Below are positions 1 to 8,386 of a stretch of DNA of 64,000 nucleotides, piece after piece; the first letter of the stretch is position 1; each line of letters starts with the position of its first letter. Made by a program: the position numbers and the translations under genes. The stretch is taken from NCBI RefSeq assembly GCF_003572205.1, contig NZ_QXNY01000005.1, positions 248,001 through 312,000 on the forward strand. Direction: 5' to 3'. This stretch comes from Algihabitans albus (lineage in GTDB: Bacteria; Pseudomonadota; Alphaproteobacteria; Kiloniellales; DSM-21159). The notes below the pieces were generated by a model. The model ran no database searches. It was not told the DNA's origin and worked only from the letters and a program-made list of their open reading frames with translations.

Positions 1-26
1 GGAAGGTACGGCTTCGAATAGGTTCA

Positions 27-50
27 GCCTGCGGACAGTACTCCGCAGGC
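27..50. repeat. 9-bp perfect hairpin at the left edge
   Basis: The arms at 27-35 and 42-50 are exact reverse complements (GCCTGCGGA/TCCGCAGGC) around a 6-nt loop. There is no T-tract on either side, so it may be a terminator for a gene to the left of the window or just a stable hairpin. It lies downstream of the minus-strand flagellar genes. Confidence 0.4.
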
Positions 51-89
51 CGATGTCGGGTGTGTCGCCTGGATCGGCTTAGCATCAGT

Positions 90-111
90 CTTAGGGCACG
101 GCGGCCCTAAG
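90..111 (-). terminator. hairpin just downstream of the fliOP operon
   Basis: CTTAGGGC (90-97) and GCCCTAAG (104-111) form an 8-bp perfect stem that begins 2 nt after the stop of the last gene of the minus-strand fli operon. No T-run follows, so intrinsic termination is uncertain, but the position fits the end of that transcript. Confidence 0.45.
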
Positions 112-113
112 CT

Positions 114-572
114 TCAGTACTGGGTCAGAAGCCAGTAGAGAGCCCCCAGGCCGAGCCCGAGGATCAGAAGAAAGCGGATTGTCATGTTGAGGGTGAAGCC
201 GGTCGACGACCAACGTTCACGGCGTTCGGCCCTTCGGACTTCCTGCAGTGCGCGCTGTCGTCCCAGCTTTTCGCGATGGCGCTTGCCGATCCGCTTGTAG
301 ATGTCTTCCGCCTGTTTCTCCTTGAACTCCGGTCTTTCGTCCCGCAGGGATGCCGACCGAAAGATGGTCTGCTGCACGTAGAGGCTGCGCAGGTCGTCGA
401 ACTTTTCACTGATGACTTTCACGCTCAGAAAGCGTGGGTTTTCCGCCAGCTCTTTGGCTTCGTCGATCGCCAGCAAGCGGTCGTCGAAGGCTCCGACCGT
501 GCGCCAGTGGCCGTTGGCATAGACTTGCACTTCGTAGGTGCCGCTCCCGCTGCGCGTCCCCGCCATCGTCAT
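114..572 (-). CDS. hypothetical protein with C-terminal membrane anchor, in fli operon
   Basis: A 152-residue protein I do not recognise. The first 60 or so residues look like a small globular domain. The middle is highly charged (many Arg, Glu, Lys; likely helical or coiled coil), and the last 22 residues form one hydrophobic segment ending at the C-terminus, so it should be a tail-anchored inner-membrane protein facing the cytoplasm. It starts 1 nt after the fliP stop codon, so it is co-transcribed with fliO and fliP and is probably linked to the flagellar export gate or its assembly. That role is inference from position only. Confidence 0.7.
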   Translation of the reverse strand: MTMAGTRSGSGTYEVQVYANGHWRTVGAFDDRLLAIDEAKELAENPRFLSVKVISEKFDDLRSLYVQQTIFRSASLRDERPEFKEKQAEDIYKRIGKRHREKLGRQRALQEVRRAERRERWSSTGFTLNMTIRFLLILGLGLGALYWLLTQY

Positions 573-573
573 G

Positions 574-1320
574 CTAGCCCCCGTAACTCTGGACCAGGGA
601 GCCGGCGACCAGATACCAGCCGTCCACCAGAACGAAGAAGATCAGCTTGAAGGGCAGCGAGATCATGATGGGCGGCAGCATCAGCATACCCATCGACATG
701 AGGATCGAAGCCACCACCATGTCGATGACCAGAAACGGCAAGAACAGCAGGAAACCGATCTCGAAGGCGCGGCGCAGCTCACTGATCATGAAGGCGGGGA
801 TCAGGCTGCGCATCGGCGTTTCTTCCGGCGTTGCCGGTGTCTCCACGCCCGAGATATCGATGAAGAGCTGCAGGTCCTCCGGCCGCACATGGAGCAGCAT
901 GAACGCGCGTAGGGGGCCGGAGGCCAGATCGATTGCCTCAAGGGTATCGATTTGTTCGGCCAGCAGCGGGACGAGGGCCTCCTCGTAGATCGCCTCGAGG
1001 GTCGGCATCATGATGAAAGCGGTCAGAAATAAGGCCAGGGAGATGAGAACGGAGTTCGGCGGTGTCTGTTGAATACCGAGCGCACTACGCAAGAAGGACA
1101 GCACCACCACGATTCTTGTGAAAGAAGTGACCATCACGAGGATCGAAGGGGCCAGCGACAGGATGGTCACCAGCGCGATGAGCTGGAGAAGCGTTTGCGT
1201 CTGGCTGCCCGTCGCGGCGCCGAAATCGAACGTCAAGGCCTGTGCGAAGGCCGTCGCGGGCAGGGTCGCGACAACAGCCGCGATCAGCAGCGCGCTCCAG
1301 ATTGCCGGCGATCGCCTCAC
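574..1320 (-). CDS. fliP: flagellar type III export gate protein FliP
   Basis: A 248-aa inner-membrane protein of the flagellar export gate (FliP-FliQ-FliR core). It has the family's cleavable N-terminal signal, a first helix pair around residues 40-80, the TSFTRIVVVLSFLR-type block and the C-terminal helices containing the MGMLMLPP motif. Length is normal for the family. The GTG start overlaps the fliO stop by 4 nt (GTGA), so translation is coupled. The partner genes fliQ, fliR and flhB lie 8 kb away on the opposite strand, so the export apparatus is encoded in two divergent blocks. Confidence 0.97.
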   Translation of the reverse strand: MRRSPAIWSALLIAAVVATLPATAFAQALTFDFGAATGSQTQTLLQLIALVTILSLAPSILVMVTSFTRIVVVLSFLRSALGIQQTPPNSVLISLALFLTAFIMMPTLEAIYEEALVPLLAEQIDTLEAIDLASGPLRAFMLLHVRPEDLQLFIDISGVETPATPEETPMRSLIPAFMISELRRAFEIGFLLFLPFLVIDMVVASILMSMGMLMLPPIMISLPFKLIFFVLVDGWYLVAGSLVQSYGG

Positions 1321-1610
1321 GCGCTTGTCCCCTGCGTCTCGCGGGCCGCGCCGCTCTCGATCACAAGGTCGCTGTTCGCACCGAGCAAAAGCAGGTGTTG
1401 GCGGTCGTCCTGCTTGACCAGGACCATCTTGCGGCGTGCGTCGAGTGTCAGGACCTCGACCACCGCAAGACGCCGCCCGCCGCCGGCGGGCAGGCTGCGT
1501 GTCATGGCGCCGCCCAGGCCGAAGCGTTTGACGGCCCAGGCGAGACCCAGGATCAACGCTAGAACCAGCGCCAAGGCCGCGACGAAATTGAAGTAGTCGG
1601 TGACTTGCAT
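1317..1610 (-). CDS. fliO: flagellar biosynthesis protein FliO
   Basis: A 97-aa protein with one N-terminal membrane helix (about residues 8-27) followed by a short basic cytoplasmic domain containing LPAGGGRRLAVVEVLTLDARR and VLVKQDDRQHLLLLG, the FliO signature. FliO assists assembly of FliP rings in the export gate. The ATG directly follows the upstream stop codon (TAGATG), and the stop overlaps the fliP start. Confidence 0.93.
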   Translation of the reverse strand: MQVTDYFNFVAALALVLALILGLAWAVKRFGLGGAMTRSLPAGGGRRLAVVEVLTLDARRKMVLVKQDDRQHLLLLGANSDLVIESGAARETQGTSA

Positions 1611-1970
1611 CTAGCTTCTAGACCCGCGCGACGGTCCGTTCGGTTTGCCATAGGCTGCCGTCGCCTGGCGGCGTTGGCTGTTTTCGGTGAGGTCTTTCGC
1701 GATTCGCTCCAGCCCGGCACGCAGTAACTGCGTCAAGTCGTCCAACTCGCTGATCAGGCCGGTGAGGGGACGATGAAATGCCACGCGCTCGTCGTTGGGC
1801 AGAGCCGCGATATTGGAACAGATGTGGTCGATCTCAGCCTCCAGGGGCGTGAGTTCGATCGCCTGCCCGGTTTGGACTTGGCGCCGCGCTAACTCCATCC
1901 GACCGGATATGCGGTCGAGTTGGTCCAAGATGACTGCAGTGTTACTGCTCACGTGAGGCCCCCGACACAC
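1611..1970 (-). CDS. small helical protein heading the fliOP operon
   Basis: Up to 119 residues, soluble, Leu/Glu/Asp-rich and probably all-helical, with no signal peptide or membrane segment. I do not recognise a family. The size and helical character resemble a FliT- or FlgN-like export chaperone, but that is only a guess. Two in-frame GTG codons are possible starts (1970 and 1952), and neither has a convincing Shine-Dalgarno sequence. It abuts fliO directly, so it belongs to the flagellar operon. Confidence 0.55.
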   Translation of the reverse strand: MCRGPHVSSNTAVILDQLDRISGRMELARRQVQTGQAIELTPLEAEIDHICSNIAALPNDERVAFHRPLTGLISELDDLTQLLRAGLERIAKDLTENSQRRQATAAYGKPNGPSRGSRS

Positions 1971-2231
1971 CTGCTGCCGTCAGCAGCTAACTCGGCTCGG
2001 GCGAACTTGGCGGGTCCGCTCGCGTAGCCGTCGAATTGCAGGGCACAGCTTCGCGTAACATGATTAACAAATGCTTTTTAGGCTGTTGACGTCGCCGCCG
2101 TTTCATAGGCAAGCGACCATCTTGCGGGATCGATCCGGAAACGGTTGGGCAGGCCTCCTCGTCCGACAGCTGAAAAGGGAGGCTTACCGGCGCTGAGACC
2201 CCAGGATCTCGCTCTTCTGACATATCGCGAT

Positions 2232-2246
2232 TGCGAATTATTCGCA
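2232..2246 (+). promoter_or_regulatory. Fur-box-like palindrome upstream of fecI
   Basis: TGCGAATTATTCGCA is a perfect 7-1-7 inverted repeat. It matches 11 of the 14 defined positions of the classic 7-1-7 Fur unit (TGATAATNATTATCA) and lies about 48 nt before the chosen fecI start. This is where iron repression of a FecI-type sigma factor is expected. The site also argues against a start upstream of 2294. Confidence 0.6.
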
Positions 2247-2293
2247 TTCACGATAGAGAACGTCGGGGAAATTCAGGGAGTACCTGGCAGACG

Positions 2294-2794
2294 GTGCGGA
2301 ACAGTGACGTTCAAGACCTCTATCTGCAGTATGGGCAGGAGCTTCAAGGCTACCTGACACGCAGATTGAGCTGCGTCGAAACCGCGGCCGATCTGACGCA
2401 GGAAGCTTTCGTTCGGCTGATCGGCGCCGATCCTTCGCGCGCCGTCGAGAGCCCGCGCGCCTATCTTTATCGAATCGCGTCCAACCTCGTAACGGACCAC
2501 TATCGCGATCAGAAGAAGCGGCCCCAACCTGTCACGGCAGATCGATCCGATGCGGTTGCCGACCGGAGGCCCGGCCAGGAACGGACCCTGCTGGCAAAGG
2601 ATCAGGTCGGTCACCTCGAACGCGCGATCGAGGGCTTGCCGCGCCGGCAACGCGAGGTGCTGCTCCTCCACAAGTTCGAAGGTATGAGCTACGGTGAGAT
2701 TGCGCTGCGGCTCGGCATCAGCAAAAACACGGTGATGGTTCATATGATGCGCGCGCTGGCACACTGCCGCGACAGCCTCTCCGACATCGCGTGA
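2294..2794 (+). CDS. fecI: FecI-type ECF RNA polymerase sigma factor
   Basis: About 166 residues with sigma region 2 (DLYLQYGQELQGYLTRR through LTQEAFVRL) and region 4 (LPRRQREVLLLHKFEGMSYG with a helix-turn-helix ending TVMVHMMRAL). This is the FecI subgroup, which is activated by a FecR anti-sigma and a TonB receptor. The frame is open from a TTG at 2231, but that codon overlaps the Fur-like palindrome, so the GTG at 2294 is preferred (AGGGAG at 2274, rather distant). It is followed directly by fecR and fecA. Its likely targets are the fecA promoter in the 3925-4207 gap and perhaps others. Confidence 0.9.
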   Translation: MRNSDVQDLYLQYGQELQGYLTRRLSCVETAADLTQEAFVRLIGADPSRAVESPRAYLYRIASNLVTDHYRDQKKRPQPVTADRSDAVADRRPGQERTLLAKDQVGHLERAIEGLPRRQREVLLLHKFEGMSYGEIALRLGISKNTVMVHMMRALAHCRDSLSDIA

Positions 2795-2889
2795 CTCGCG
2801 GATGGCCGGTTTGAGATAATGCCGCTGTGCCTCCGATACGTCTTATGCGGTGACGGCAGGCAAGGAACCACTCCTGCGCAACAGGCGGA

Positions 2890-3924
2890 TTGACCGAGCC
2901 CTTCTTAATGTCTGATCGAGATGGACAAGCAGCGAAAGAGGCCGCGGCTGAGTGGTTTGTCCGCCTGCGCGACGAGGCCTTGTCTCAGGCGGAGGTGGCG
3001 ACCTTTCGCAGGTGGCTCGAATCGAGTCCGCAGAACGCGAAAGCCTACAGCGATGTCGAGCGGCTCTGGGCGGATCTCGATCATGTCACCTCACGCCCAG
3101 AGCCAAGCCCGGGCTCCCGTTTCGGCCAGCGCCGGTCCCGAAACTCTGGAAAGGCGGCCTTTGCTCGGATATCGAGAGTCAGAGACAGCTCGAGCCGCCC
3201 GACTGCCCTGCGGCCGATGGCTTTGGCGGCGTCGTTCCTTGTCGTACTTGCCGTGGGAGTCTTCGCCCTGGCGGGTGTCGGTCCCCAGCCGGATTACGAT
3301 ACGGAGGTGGGCGAGCACCTGCAGGTCGATCTGGCGGATGGATCCAGGCTGCATCTGAACACCGGGTCCAGTCTATCGGTCGACTTCACCGGGGATCGCC
3401 GTCGCGTGCTGCTGCACTCCGGCGAAGTCTACTTCGAGATTTCAGCCGATCCCGAGCGTCCCTTTGTCGTGGACGCCGGCTTTGGGACCGCGACAGCTCT
3501 GGGAACCTCCTTTTCCGTGAGGCGGCACGACCGGACGTTCGACGTCGTCGTGACGTCCAGCCGTGTCGAGGTTTCCGGGCCGGATCTGCAGCCGACCGTC
3601 GTTGCCGCCGGCGAGGGCGTGGGTGTCGCGGCGGGCGGAGTTCGCCCGTTCGAGCGAAGCGACATCGGAACGTCCTTGGCCTGGCGAAGCGGACGTTTGG
3701 TCTTCGACGAGACCTCGCTTGACGACGCTTTCCGTGAGCTTGACCGCTATCGGCGTGGCCGCATCGTGATCGTGGACGCTTCGATCGCCGAGATTCCCGT
3801 GACCGGCGCTTTTTCCATTACGCGGGTCGATGCGGTGCTCGAAACGATCGAAGAAACGCTTCCGGTTCGATTGGTCCGGTTGGGCGACCGACTGACCTTC
3901 GTTTTCGCCGACCCGCCGTCCTAG
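2890..3924 (+). CDS. fecR: FecR-family transmembrane anti-sigma regulator
   Basis: A 344-aa single-pass membrane protein. The N-terminal DUF4880-like region (AAEWFVRLRDEALSQAEV, about residues 15-60) binds the sigma factor. One membrane helix lies near residues 106-127, followed by the periplasmic FecR domain (LADGSRLHLNTGSSLSVDF, GEVYFEISADPERPFVV) and a C-terminal STN-like region that contacts the receptor's signalling domain. The start could be the TTG at 2890 or the ATG at 2908. It relays receptor occupancy from the fecA product to the fecI product. Confidence 0.93.
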   Translation: MTEPFLMSDRDGQAAKEAAAEWFVRLRDEALSQAEVATFRRWLESSPQNAKAYSDVERLWADLDHVTSRPEPSPGSRFGQRRSRNSGKAAFARISRVRDSSSRPTALRPMALAASFLVVLAVGVFALAGVGPQPDYDTEVGEHLQVDLADGSRLHLNTGSSLSVDFTGDRRRVLLHSGEVYFEISADPERPFVVDAGFGTATALGTSFSVRRHDRTFDVVVTSSRVEVSGPDLQPTVVAAGEGVGVAAGGVRPFERSDIGTSLAWRSGRLVFDETSLDDAFRELDRYRRGRIVIVDASIAEIPVTGAFSITRVDAVLETIEETLPVRLVRLGDRLTFVFADPPS

Positions 3925-4207
3925 AACGGCGACGGATCCGTTTGAGCCGCCCCGTAGTCCGGCGACTGCTTGGCATCCGCTCCAGAGGGACAGCTCCGTA
4001 CAGGCGTCCTCGCAAGCGATCGTGCGGACGTTGCAGGCGTTCGGGGCGCGGCAGACGTCTCTGTGCCACCGGGCCTGCCGGAGTTTTTCTGCTTCCTCGC
4101 TGTAATGGTCCTTGCCGCCCAAGGCGTCTGCTTACTGGGAATTGCGATTTTGACGCATTCGCGAAAGCGTCGACAGGGCAACAGAGGTAGGGGGCGAGGG
4201 GTAGGGC

Positions 4208-6769
4208 GTGAAGACTCAGGCAAGTGCGGTGATTCTCAGTATGATGCTCGGTGTTTGCGGTGCCGGCGTGACGCTCGTGGCTCCGGCAGCGGCACAGGAG
4301 CAAGAGGCGCGCAGTTTTTCGATCCCTTCCCAACCACTGTCATCGGCGCTTCTGGAGTTTGCGGAGCAGAGCGGTCTGGAACTCCTTTTCGACTCGCGCC
4401 TTGCGGCCGCACAGACGGCTGCCGAAGTCGTCGGCACCTACAACCCGGAGCAGGCGCTCGCGCTGCTGCTGGCCGGAACGGGACTCGGCTACACGCGGGC
4501 GGACAGCGGCGCGATCACCCTGTTTCCGACGACCGCTCCGGGCGGTACGGAGGGCAGTGCCGTTCAACTGGACACGCTGCGTATCGAAGGATCGACCTTC
4601 TATGGCACCTTCTTCGATCCCGTCGATGGGTTCCGGGCCGGCAACGCCTCCACGGCGACCCGTTCGGACGCTCCCCTGCTGGACACGCCGGCTTCAGTCT
4701 CCGTTGTTACGCAGGATGTTCTTGAAGCGGCCGACGTGCAGCTGCTCGAGGACATCGCCGATATCGTTCCAGGCCTGACTCGCGGCAACAACTTCGGAGG
4801 AACGCGCGATCGCTTTCTGTCGCGCGGTTTCGAGTCGGATATTCTTATCAACGGAACGCGCCGGGGCATTCTGGGGATCACCGACAGCTATCGTGTTCAG
4901 CGGGTCGAAACCCTGCGCGGTCCAAGCGGTGCACTCTACGGCAGCGGCGGCGGGGGGGCTCAGGTCAATGTCGTCACCAAACGCCCTCTCTACGAGCCTT
5001 TCGCGGAGACCCGCTTATCCGGCAAGAACCAGGACGGCGGTTTCCGGGGCACGGTCGATGTCTCGCAGCCCTTGACCGAGGATGGGGCGCTGGCATTCCG
5101 TTTGAATGCCGCCGGTGAGTACGAGGACACGTTCCGGGATTTCGTCACGCGCGACTTCTATGCGGTCGCTCCAAGTGTGCGGTGGGACGTGACGGGCGAT
5201 ACCTCGGTCCTGGTCGAGGGGGAAATCACGGAACGCAATGCCCCCTTCGACCGCGGTACTCCCATCGTCGGAGGCGACCTTGCGGCCTCTGTGGACACGA
5301 ACTTCAGCGAACCGGAGGTCGGCGACACCGAAAACGCCGCCCAGTCGGCGCAGGTCACGCTGCAGCACTTCCTGGGCGATGCCTGGAGCGTGACCGGGCG
5401 TGTCGGGTTCAATCGTCAGACGTTGGAGGGCGAGGGTATCGACAGTCGGGCTTTGGCACCGTTTTCCTTCGACGCCGGTACGCCGTTGCCGCTGCTCGGT
5501 CCCGGTGCGGTCGCCACGGATGCGGTCGTGGCCGGCGATACCATCTTCCGCAACCGCTTCATTCGGGATCAGGAACGCCGGGCTTACTCGGCCGACGTGG
5601 TTCTCGACGGAACGGTCGACTTCGCCGACATGCGCCATAACCTGACCTTCGGCACGGATTTCCGGAGTTCCCTGCAGGAGAACCGCGATCGCCGCAGCAG
5701 CTTCAACTTTACCAACGCAAGCTACTATGCCGACCCCTGTGACATCAGCGTCTCGAACCCGGTCTACGGTCAGTGCGGCGCCGATGCCAACGTCCGCATT
5801 TCTCGGGACGTGGAGGGGCGTTATCTCGGTTTCTCGGCTCAGAACCGCATCGAGATTTCGCCGCGGTGGCAGTTCCTGATCGGCGCTGGCTACACAAGCT
5901 TCCGCGTCGAGTCCGACGATCTCGTGGCGAATGAAAAGACGATCTTCGACGGCGACAGTTTTCAACCGCAGTTCGGCCTCGTCTACAAGGCGACGCCGAC
6001 TTTGTCCCTCTACGGGAACTACCGTGAGGGCTTCGGAGCAGAGCCCGATGCGATCCGCGTCGATCCGATCACCGAAGAAGTCCTGCCGCCGACCGAGTTC
6101 CAGCTCTTCGAGGCAGGCGTCAAGCAGGAGTGGTTCGACGGCCGTCTCTCCGCTACGCTCGCGCTTTTTCATCAGAAGGAGACGGGGCTGATTTACCTGG
6201 ATCCAGCCAGCTTCGATGTCGCCAACCCGGCGGCGGGACGTGCGCGCGACGACGGTGAGCACCGCAGCCGCGGTGTGGAGCTGGAGCTGACGGGCGGCCT
6301 GACCGATCAGTGGGACGTTCTCTTCAGTTACTCCTTTACGGATGCGGACGTCCGTCAGGGTTTCGAGGAAGCCGGCAGCGACTTGCAAGGCGTCCCGCGG
6401 CATAAGATCGGCCTGCTGACCCGCTATCGCTTCGACGAGGGCTTTTTCGACGGCCTGAGTGTGGGCGGAAGCTGGGTTTTCGAGGGCGAGCGCCGGACCA
6501 GGAACCTGCGCCAGCCGGACGTGATCGTGAACCCGGCCAATGGTGCGGTCTTTGTCATCGACGATGCGGACGATCTGCCGTCCGAGACGGTGCCGAGCTA
6601 TCACCGCTTCGATCTCTTCGCCAGCTACGAGCCGATCGAGAACGTTGGGCTGTTCCTGCGTGTCGAGAACATTTTCGACGAAGAGTATGCCACGGCTCCG
6701 AACTTTCTGTTCGATGCTCTGCCGGGGGCTCCCCGGACCTTCTCCGGCGGTCTGACGGTCAGGTTCTAG
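4208..6769 (+). CDS. TonB-dependent siderophore receptor with signalling (STN) domain
   Basis: An 853-aa outer-membrane transducer. It has a signal peptide ending near residue 30 (VAPAAAQEQ), an N-terminal STN/secretin signalling domain (about 35-100, SIPSQPLSSALLEFAEQSG), a plug with LLDTPASVSVVTQDVLE and the RGFESDILINGTRRG loop, and a 22-strand barrel ending in aromatic Phe (GGLTVRF). The plug looks like the hydroxamate or FhuA/FpvA class of TBDT rather than ferric citrate receptors, but the ligand cannot be assigned. GTG start with purine-rich SD. It is the terminal element of a fecI-fecR-receptor signalling unit. Confidence 0.92.
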   Translation: MKTQASAVILSMMLGVCGAGVTLVAPAAAQEQEARSFSIPSQPLSSALLEFAEQSGLELLFDSRLAAAQTAAEVVGTYNPEQALALLLAGTGLGYTRADSGAITLFPTTAPGGTEGSAVQLDTLRIEGSTFYGTFFDPVDGFRAGNASTATRSDAPLLDTPASVSVVTQDVLEAADVQLLEDIADIVPGLTRGNNFGGTRDRFLSRGFESDILINGTRRGILGITDSYRVQRVETLRGPSGALYGSGGGGAQVNVVTKRPLYEPFAETRLSGKNQDGGFRGTVDVSQPLTEDGALAFRLNAAGEYEDTFRDFVTRDFYAVAPSVRWDVTGDTSVLVEGEITERNAPFDRGTPIVGGDLAASVDTNFSEPEVGDTENAAQSAQVTLQHFLGDAWSVTGRVGFNRQTLEGEGIDSRALAPFSFDAGTPLPLLGPGAVATDAVVAGDTIFRNRFIRDQERRAYSADVVLDGTVDFADMRHNLTFGTDFRSSLQENRDRRSSFNFTNASYYADPCDISVSNPVYGQCGADANVRISRDVEGRYLGFSAQNRIEISPRWQFLIGAGYTSFRVESDDLVANEKTIFDGDSFQPQFGLVYKATPTLSLYGNYREGFGAEPDAIRVDPITEEVLPPTEFQLFEAGVKQEWFDGRLSATLALFHQKETGLIYLDPASFDVANPAAGRARDDGEHRSRGVELELTGGLTDQWDVLFSYSFTDADVRQGFEEAGSDLQGVPRHKIGLLTRYRFDEGFFDGLSVGGSWVFEGERRTRNLRQPDVIVNPANGAVFVIDDADDLPSETVPSYHRFDLFASYEPIENVGLFLRVENIFDEEYATAPNFLFDALPGAPRTFSGGLTVRF

Positions 6770-6770
6770 C

Positions 6771-7356
6771 ATGCGCATCACTGCTGTCGTTCTGCTCGGC
6801 TGCGCGTTGCTGAGCGTGCGGCTGGTTTATCTTCTCCTGACTCAGGGCCGGCCGGTCGTCACCAGAGTCGATCGGTCGGCCCTGGCGGAACTGCCGTCCG
6901 TCGAGGCTTTGGTCGACCGGCTCTTCGATCCGGAAAGGGGTGGGGCGCCCTACGTCGGCGCGTCGATCGCGATCGTGCGGCCCGGCGAGGAGGCCTGGCT
7001 GCGCGGCTACGGGCACGAAGGTGTGTCGGAGACGGTTCCGGTCGATCCCGCCGCCACGCGCTTCCGTCTGGGGTCGGTGAGCAAGTGGTTCACCGCTATG
7101 GCGGTCGCACGGCTGATCGACGAGGGCCGGATCGGTCTGAACGACCGCGTGAACGATCATCTGACACGTTAATGCCATCTGGCTGTTCGGCGGCGTGACC
7201 TTCATTCTAGCCCTGGCTTGCTGGTTACCCGGCATGACTGCCTGGCGTCTCCGGCAGCGCCTGGCTTTCACGCTCGTCGGTTTGGCTGGGCTCGGCCTCG
7301 TCGTGTCCGCGATCGGAATGGGGTTCTTCGGTTTCCGCATTGCGGGTTATCTGTAG
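6771..7356 (+). pseudogene. internally deleted serine beta-lactamase-like (class C/esterase family) gene
   Basis: Residues 1-133 (6771-7172) are a membrane-anchored N-terminus plus the first part of a beta-lactamase/DD-peptidase fold, including the catalytic SVSK tetrad (Ser102, Lys105). A stop follows at 7170. Directly after it, in the next frame (7174-7356), 60 codons encode two hydrophobic helices (AIWLFGGVTFILALACWL and a second near 7255-7340), typical of the C-terminal membrane tail of long proteins in this family. The middle of the catalytic domain (YxN and HxG/KTG regions) is missing, so an internal deletion with frameshift is the simplest reading. It starts 1 nt after the receptor gene and was probably co-expressed with it. 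Confidence 0.75.
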
Positions 7357-7424
7357 ACGTTCGAAATCAGATGTCGCCGCCGGCCCTCTCGCAATACGGC
7401 CCCAATCCTAAGGAGAGGACGGCG

Positions 7425-7760
7425 TCAGTCTTGACGTGACGACTGAGGGGCCTTTTCCGCCGGCGCTTCGTCGGCGGATTTCTTGTTGAGGGTCGTCTTT
7501 TCGACGGCTGCTTGATCCGTTGACGGCTTTGCAGCAAGCGTTCGGCTGCCGCCCAGCACATCGGCCAAGGCGTCGCTGCCGCCTGCCGCCGCCCGATTTT
7601 CCTCTTGAATACGTTCGTAGATTTCTCGCCGCAAGACGCTGGCTTCCGGGGGGAAGGTAAAACCCAGCTTGATGGATTTGCCGCGGATGTCGACGACAGT
7701 CACCTCGATGTCGTCGTTGATAACGACGGACTCTCCAATTTTGCGCGTAAGGTACAGCAT
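7425..7760 (-). CDS. csrA: CsrA-family post-transcriptional regulator with long C-terminal tail
   Basis: The first 60 or so residues are a full CsrA RNA-binding domain (MLYLTRKIGESVVINDDIEV, GKSIKLGFTFP, REIYERIQEEN). CsrA dimers bind GGA motifs in mRNA leaders and often control flagellar and storage genes. The protein is 111 aa because about 45 extra low-complexity residues (Ala, Ser, Lys, Glu) follow the domain; typical CsrA is 60-70 aa. It is divergent from the flgB operon, sharing about 180 bp of promoter region. Confidence 0.93.
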   Translation of the reverse strand: MLYLTRKIGESVVINDDIEVTVVDIRGKSIKLGFTFPPEASVLRREIYERIQEENRAAAGGSDALADVLGGSRTLAAKPSTDQAAVEKTTLNKKSADEAPAEKAPQSSRQD

Positions 7761-7939
7761 GGTGCGCTGAGATTCCTGCCGTCAACTCGACTCGTATTCA
7801 GGTCCGATCCAGCCGGATCACCGCGATTTAACCTGCTTTACTAGATATTAACAAGCCGGGGCAGACACTCGAGGCTAACTCGTTGGCGCTCTACCGAGTT
7901 CTTTATACGCCGACGTTGCCGTAGATGGAGGTCCTGCCC

Positions 7940-8344
7940 GTGGCGGAACGCCCCGGCCTGTTTGACGTTATCGCGCGTAAGATGGACTGGCTCGCCCAGC
8001 GCCAGAAGGTGCTGTCGGAAAACGTCGCGAACGCGGATACGCCGGGTTTCGCCGCGAAGGATCTTCGCGAGGGCCCGTTCGAGCGCATGATTCGCGGACA
8101 GCTGGCCATCGTGCAGCCGCGTCGCACGGATCCGGAGCATCTGACGCCGGCCAGTACGGGCAATGGTCAGGCGCGCGAGCACAAGCCGCGCGATCGTTAT
8201 GAGACGGCGCCCTCGGGCAACGCCGTAGTGCTGGAAGAACAACTCGTCAAAGTGCAGCAGACGCAGATCGACTATCAAACCATGACGAACCTCTACAGCA
8301 AGCACCTGCGGATGTTCTCGACTGCGCTTGGCCGTGGTGGTTAA
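7940..8344 (+). CDS. flgB: flagellar basal-body rod protein FlgB
   Basis: A 134-aa proximal rod protein with the rod-family N-terminal motif (LAQRQKVLSENVANADTPGF) and helical C-terminus (YQTMTNLYSKHLRMFSTALG). The GTG at 7940 is preferred over the in-frame ATG at 7925 because a strong GGAGG (7927-7931) sits 8 nt before it, while the ATG has no SD. First gene of the flgB-flgC-fliE-fliQ-fliR-flhB run. Confidence 0.96.
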   Translation: MAERPGLFDVIARKMDWLAQRQKVLSENVANADTPGFAAKDLREGPFERMIRGQLAIVQPRRTDPEHLTPASTGNGQAREHKPRDRYETAPSGNAVVLEEQLVKVQQTQIDYQTMTNLYSKHLRMFSTALGRGG

Positions 8345-8386
8345 GGCGGCGGTTGAGGCGCGACCGGAAAGGGAGGGTAGCTAGGC

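Noticed and set aside
2064-2078. TTAA-N7-TTTT resembling a CtrA half-site pair upstream of the fliOP operon
   Set aside because: The second half-site has a mismatch, the position is about 100 bp from the first gene and A/T-rich matches of this kind occur by chance; not enough to list.
1987-2247. 86-codon open frame on the minus strand between the fli operon and fecI
   Set aside because: It overlaps the Fur-like palindrome and fecI promoter, has low-complexity basic and Pro/Ser composition, no clear Shine-Dalgarno sequence and no family resemblance.
3925-4207. Open frames on both strands in the fecR-receptor gap
   Set aside because: None has family motifs or a good start; the gap more likely holds the FecI-dependent promoter of the receptor gene.
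5015-6781. 588-codon open frame antisense to the siderophore receptor gene
   Set aside because: High GC content opens long antisense frames; the receptor on the other strand has full family motifs, while this translation has none.
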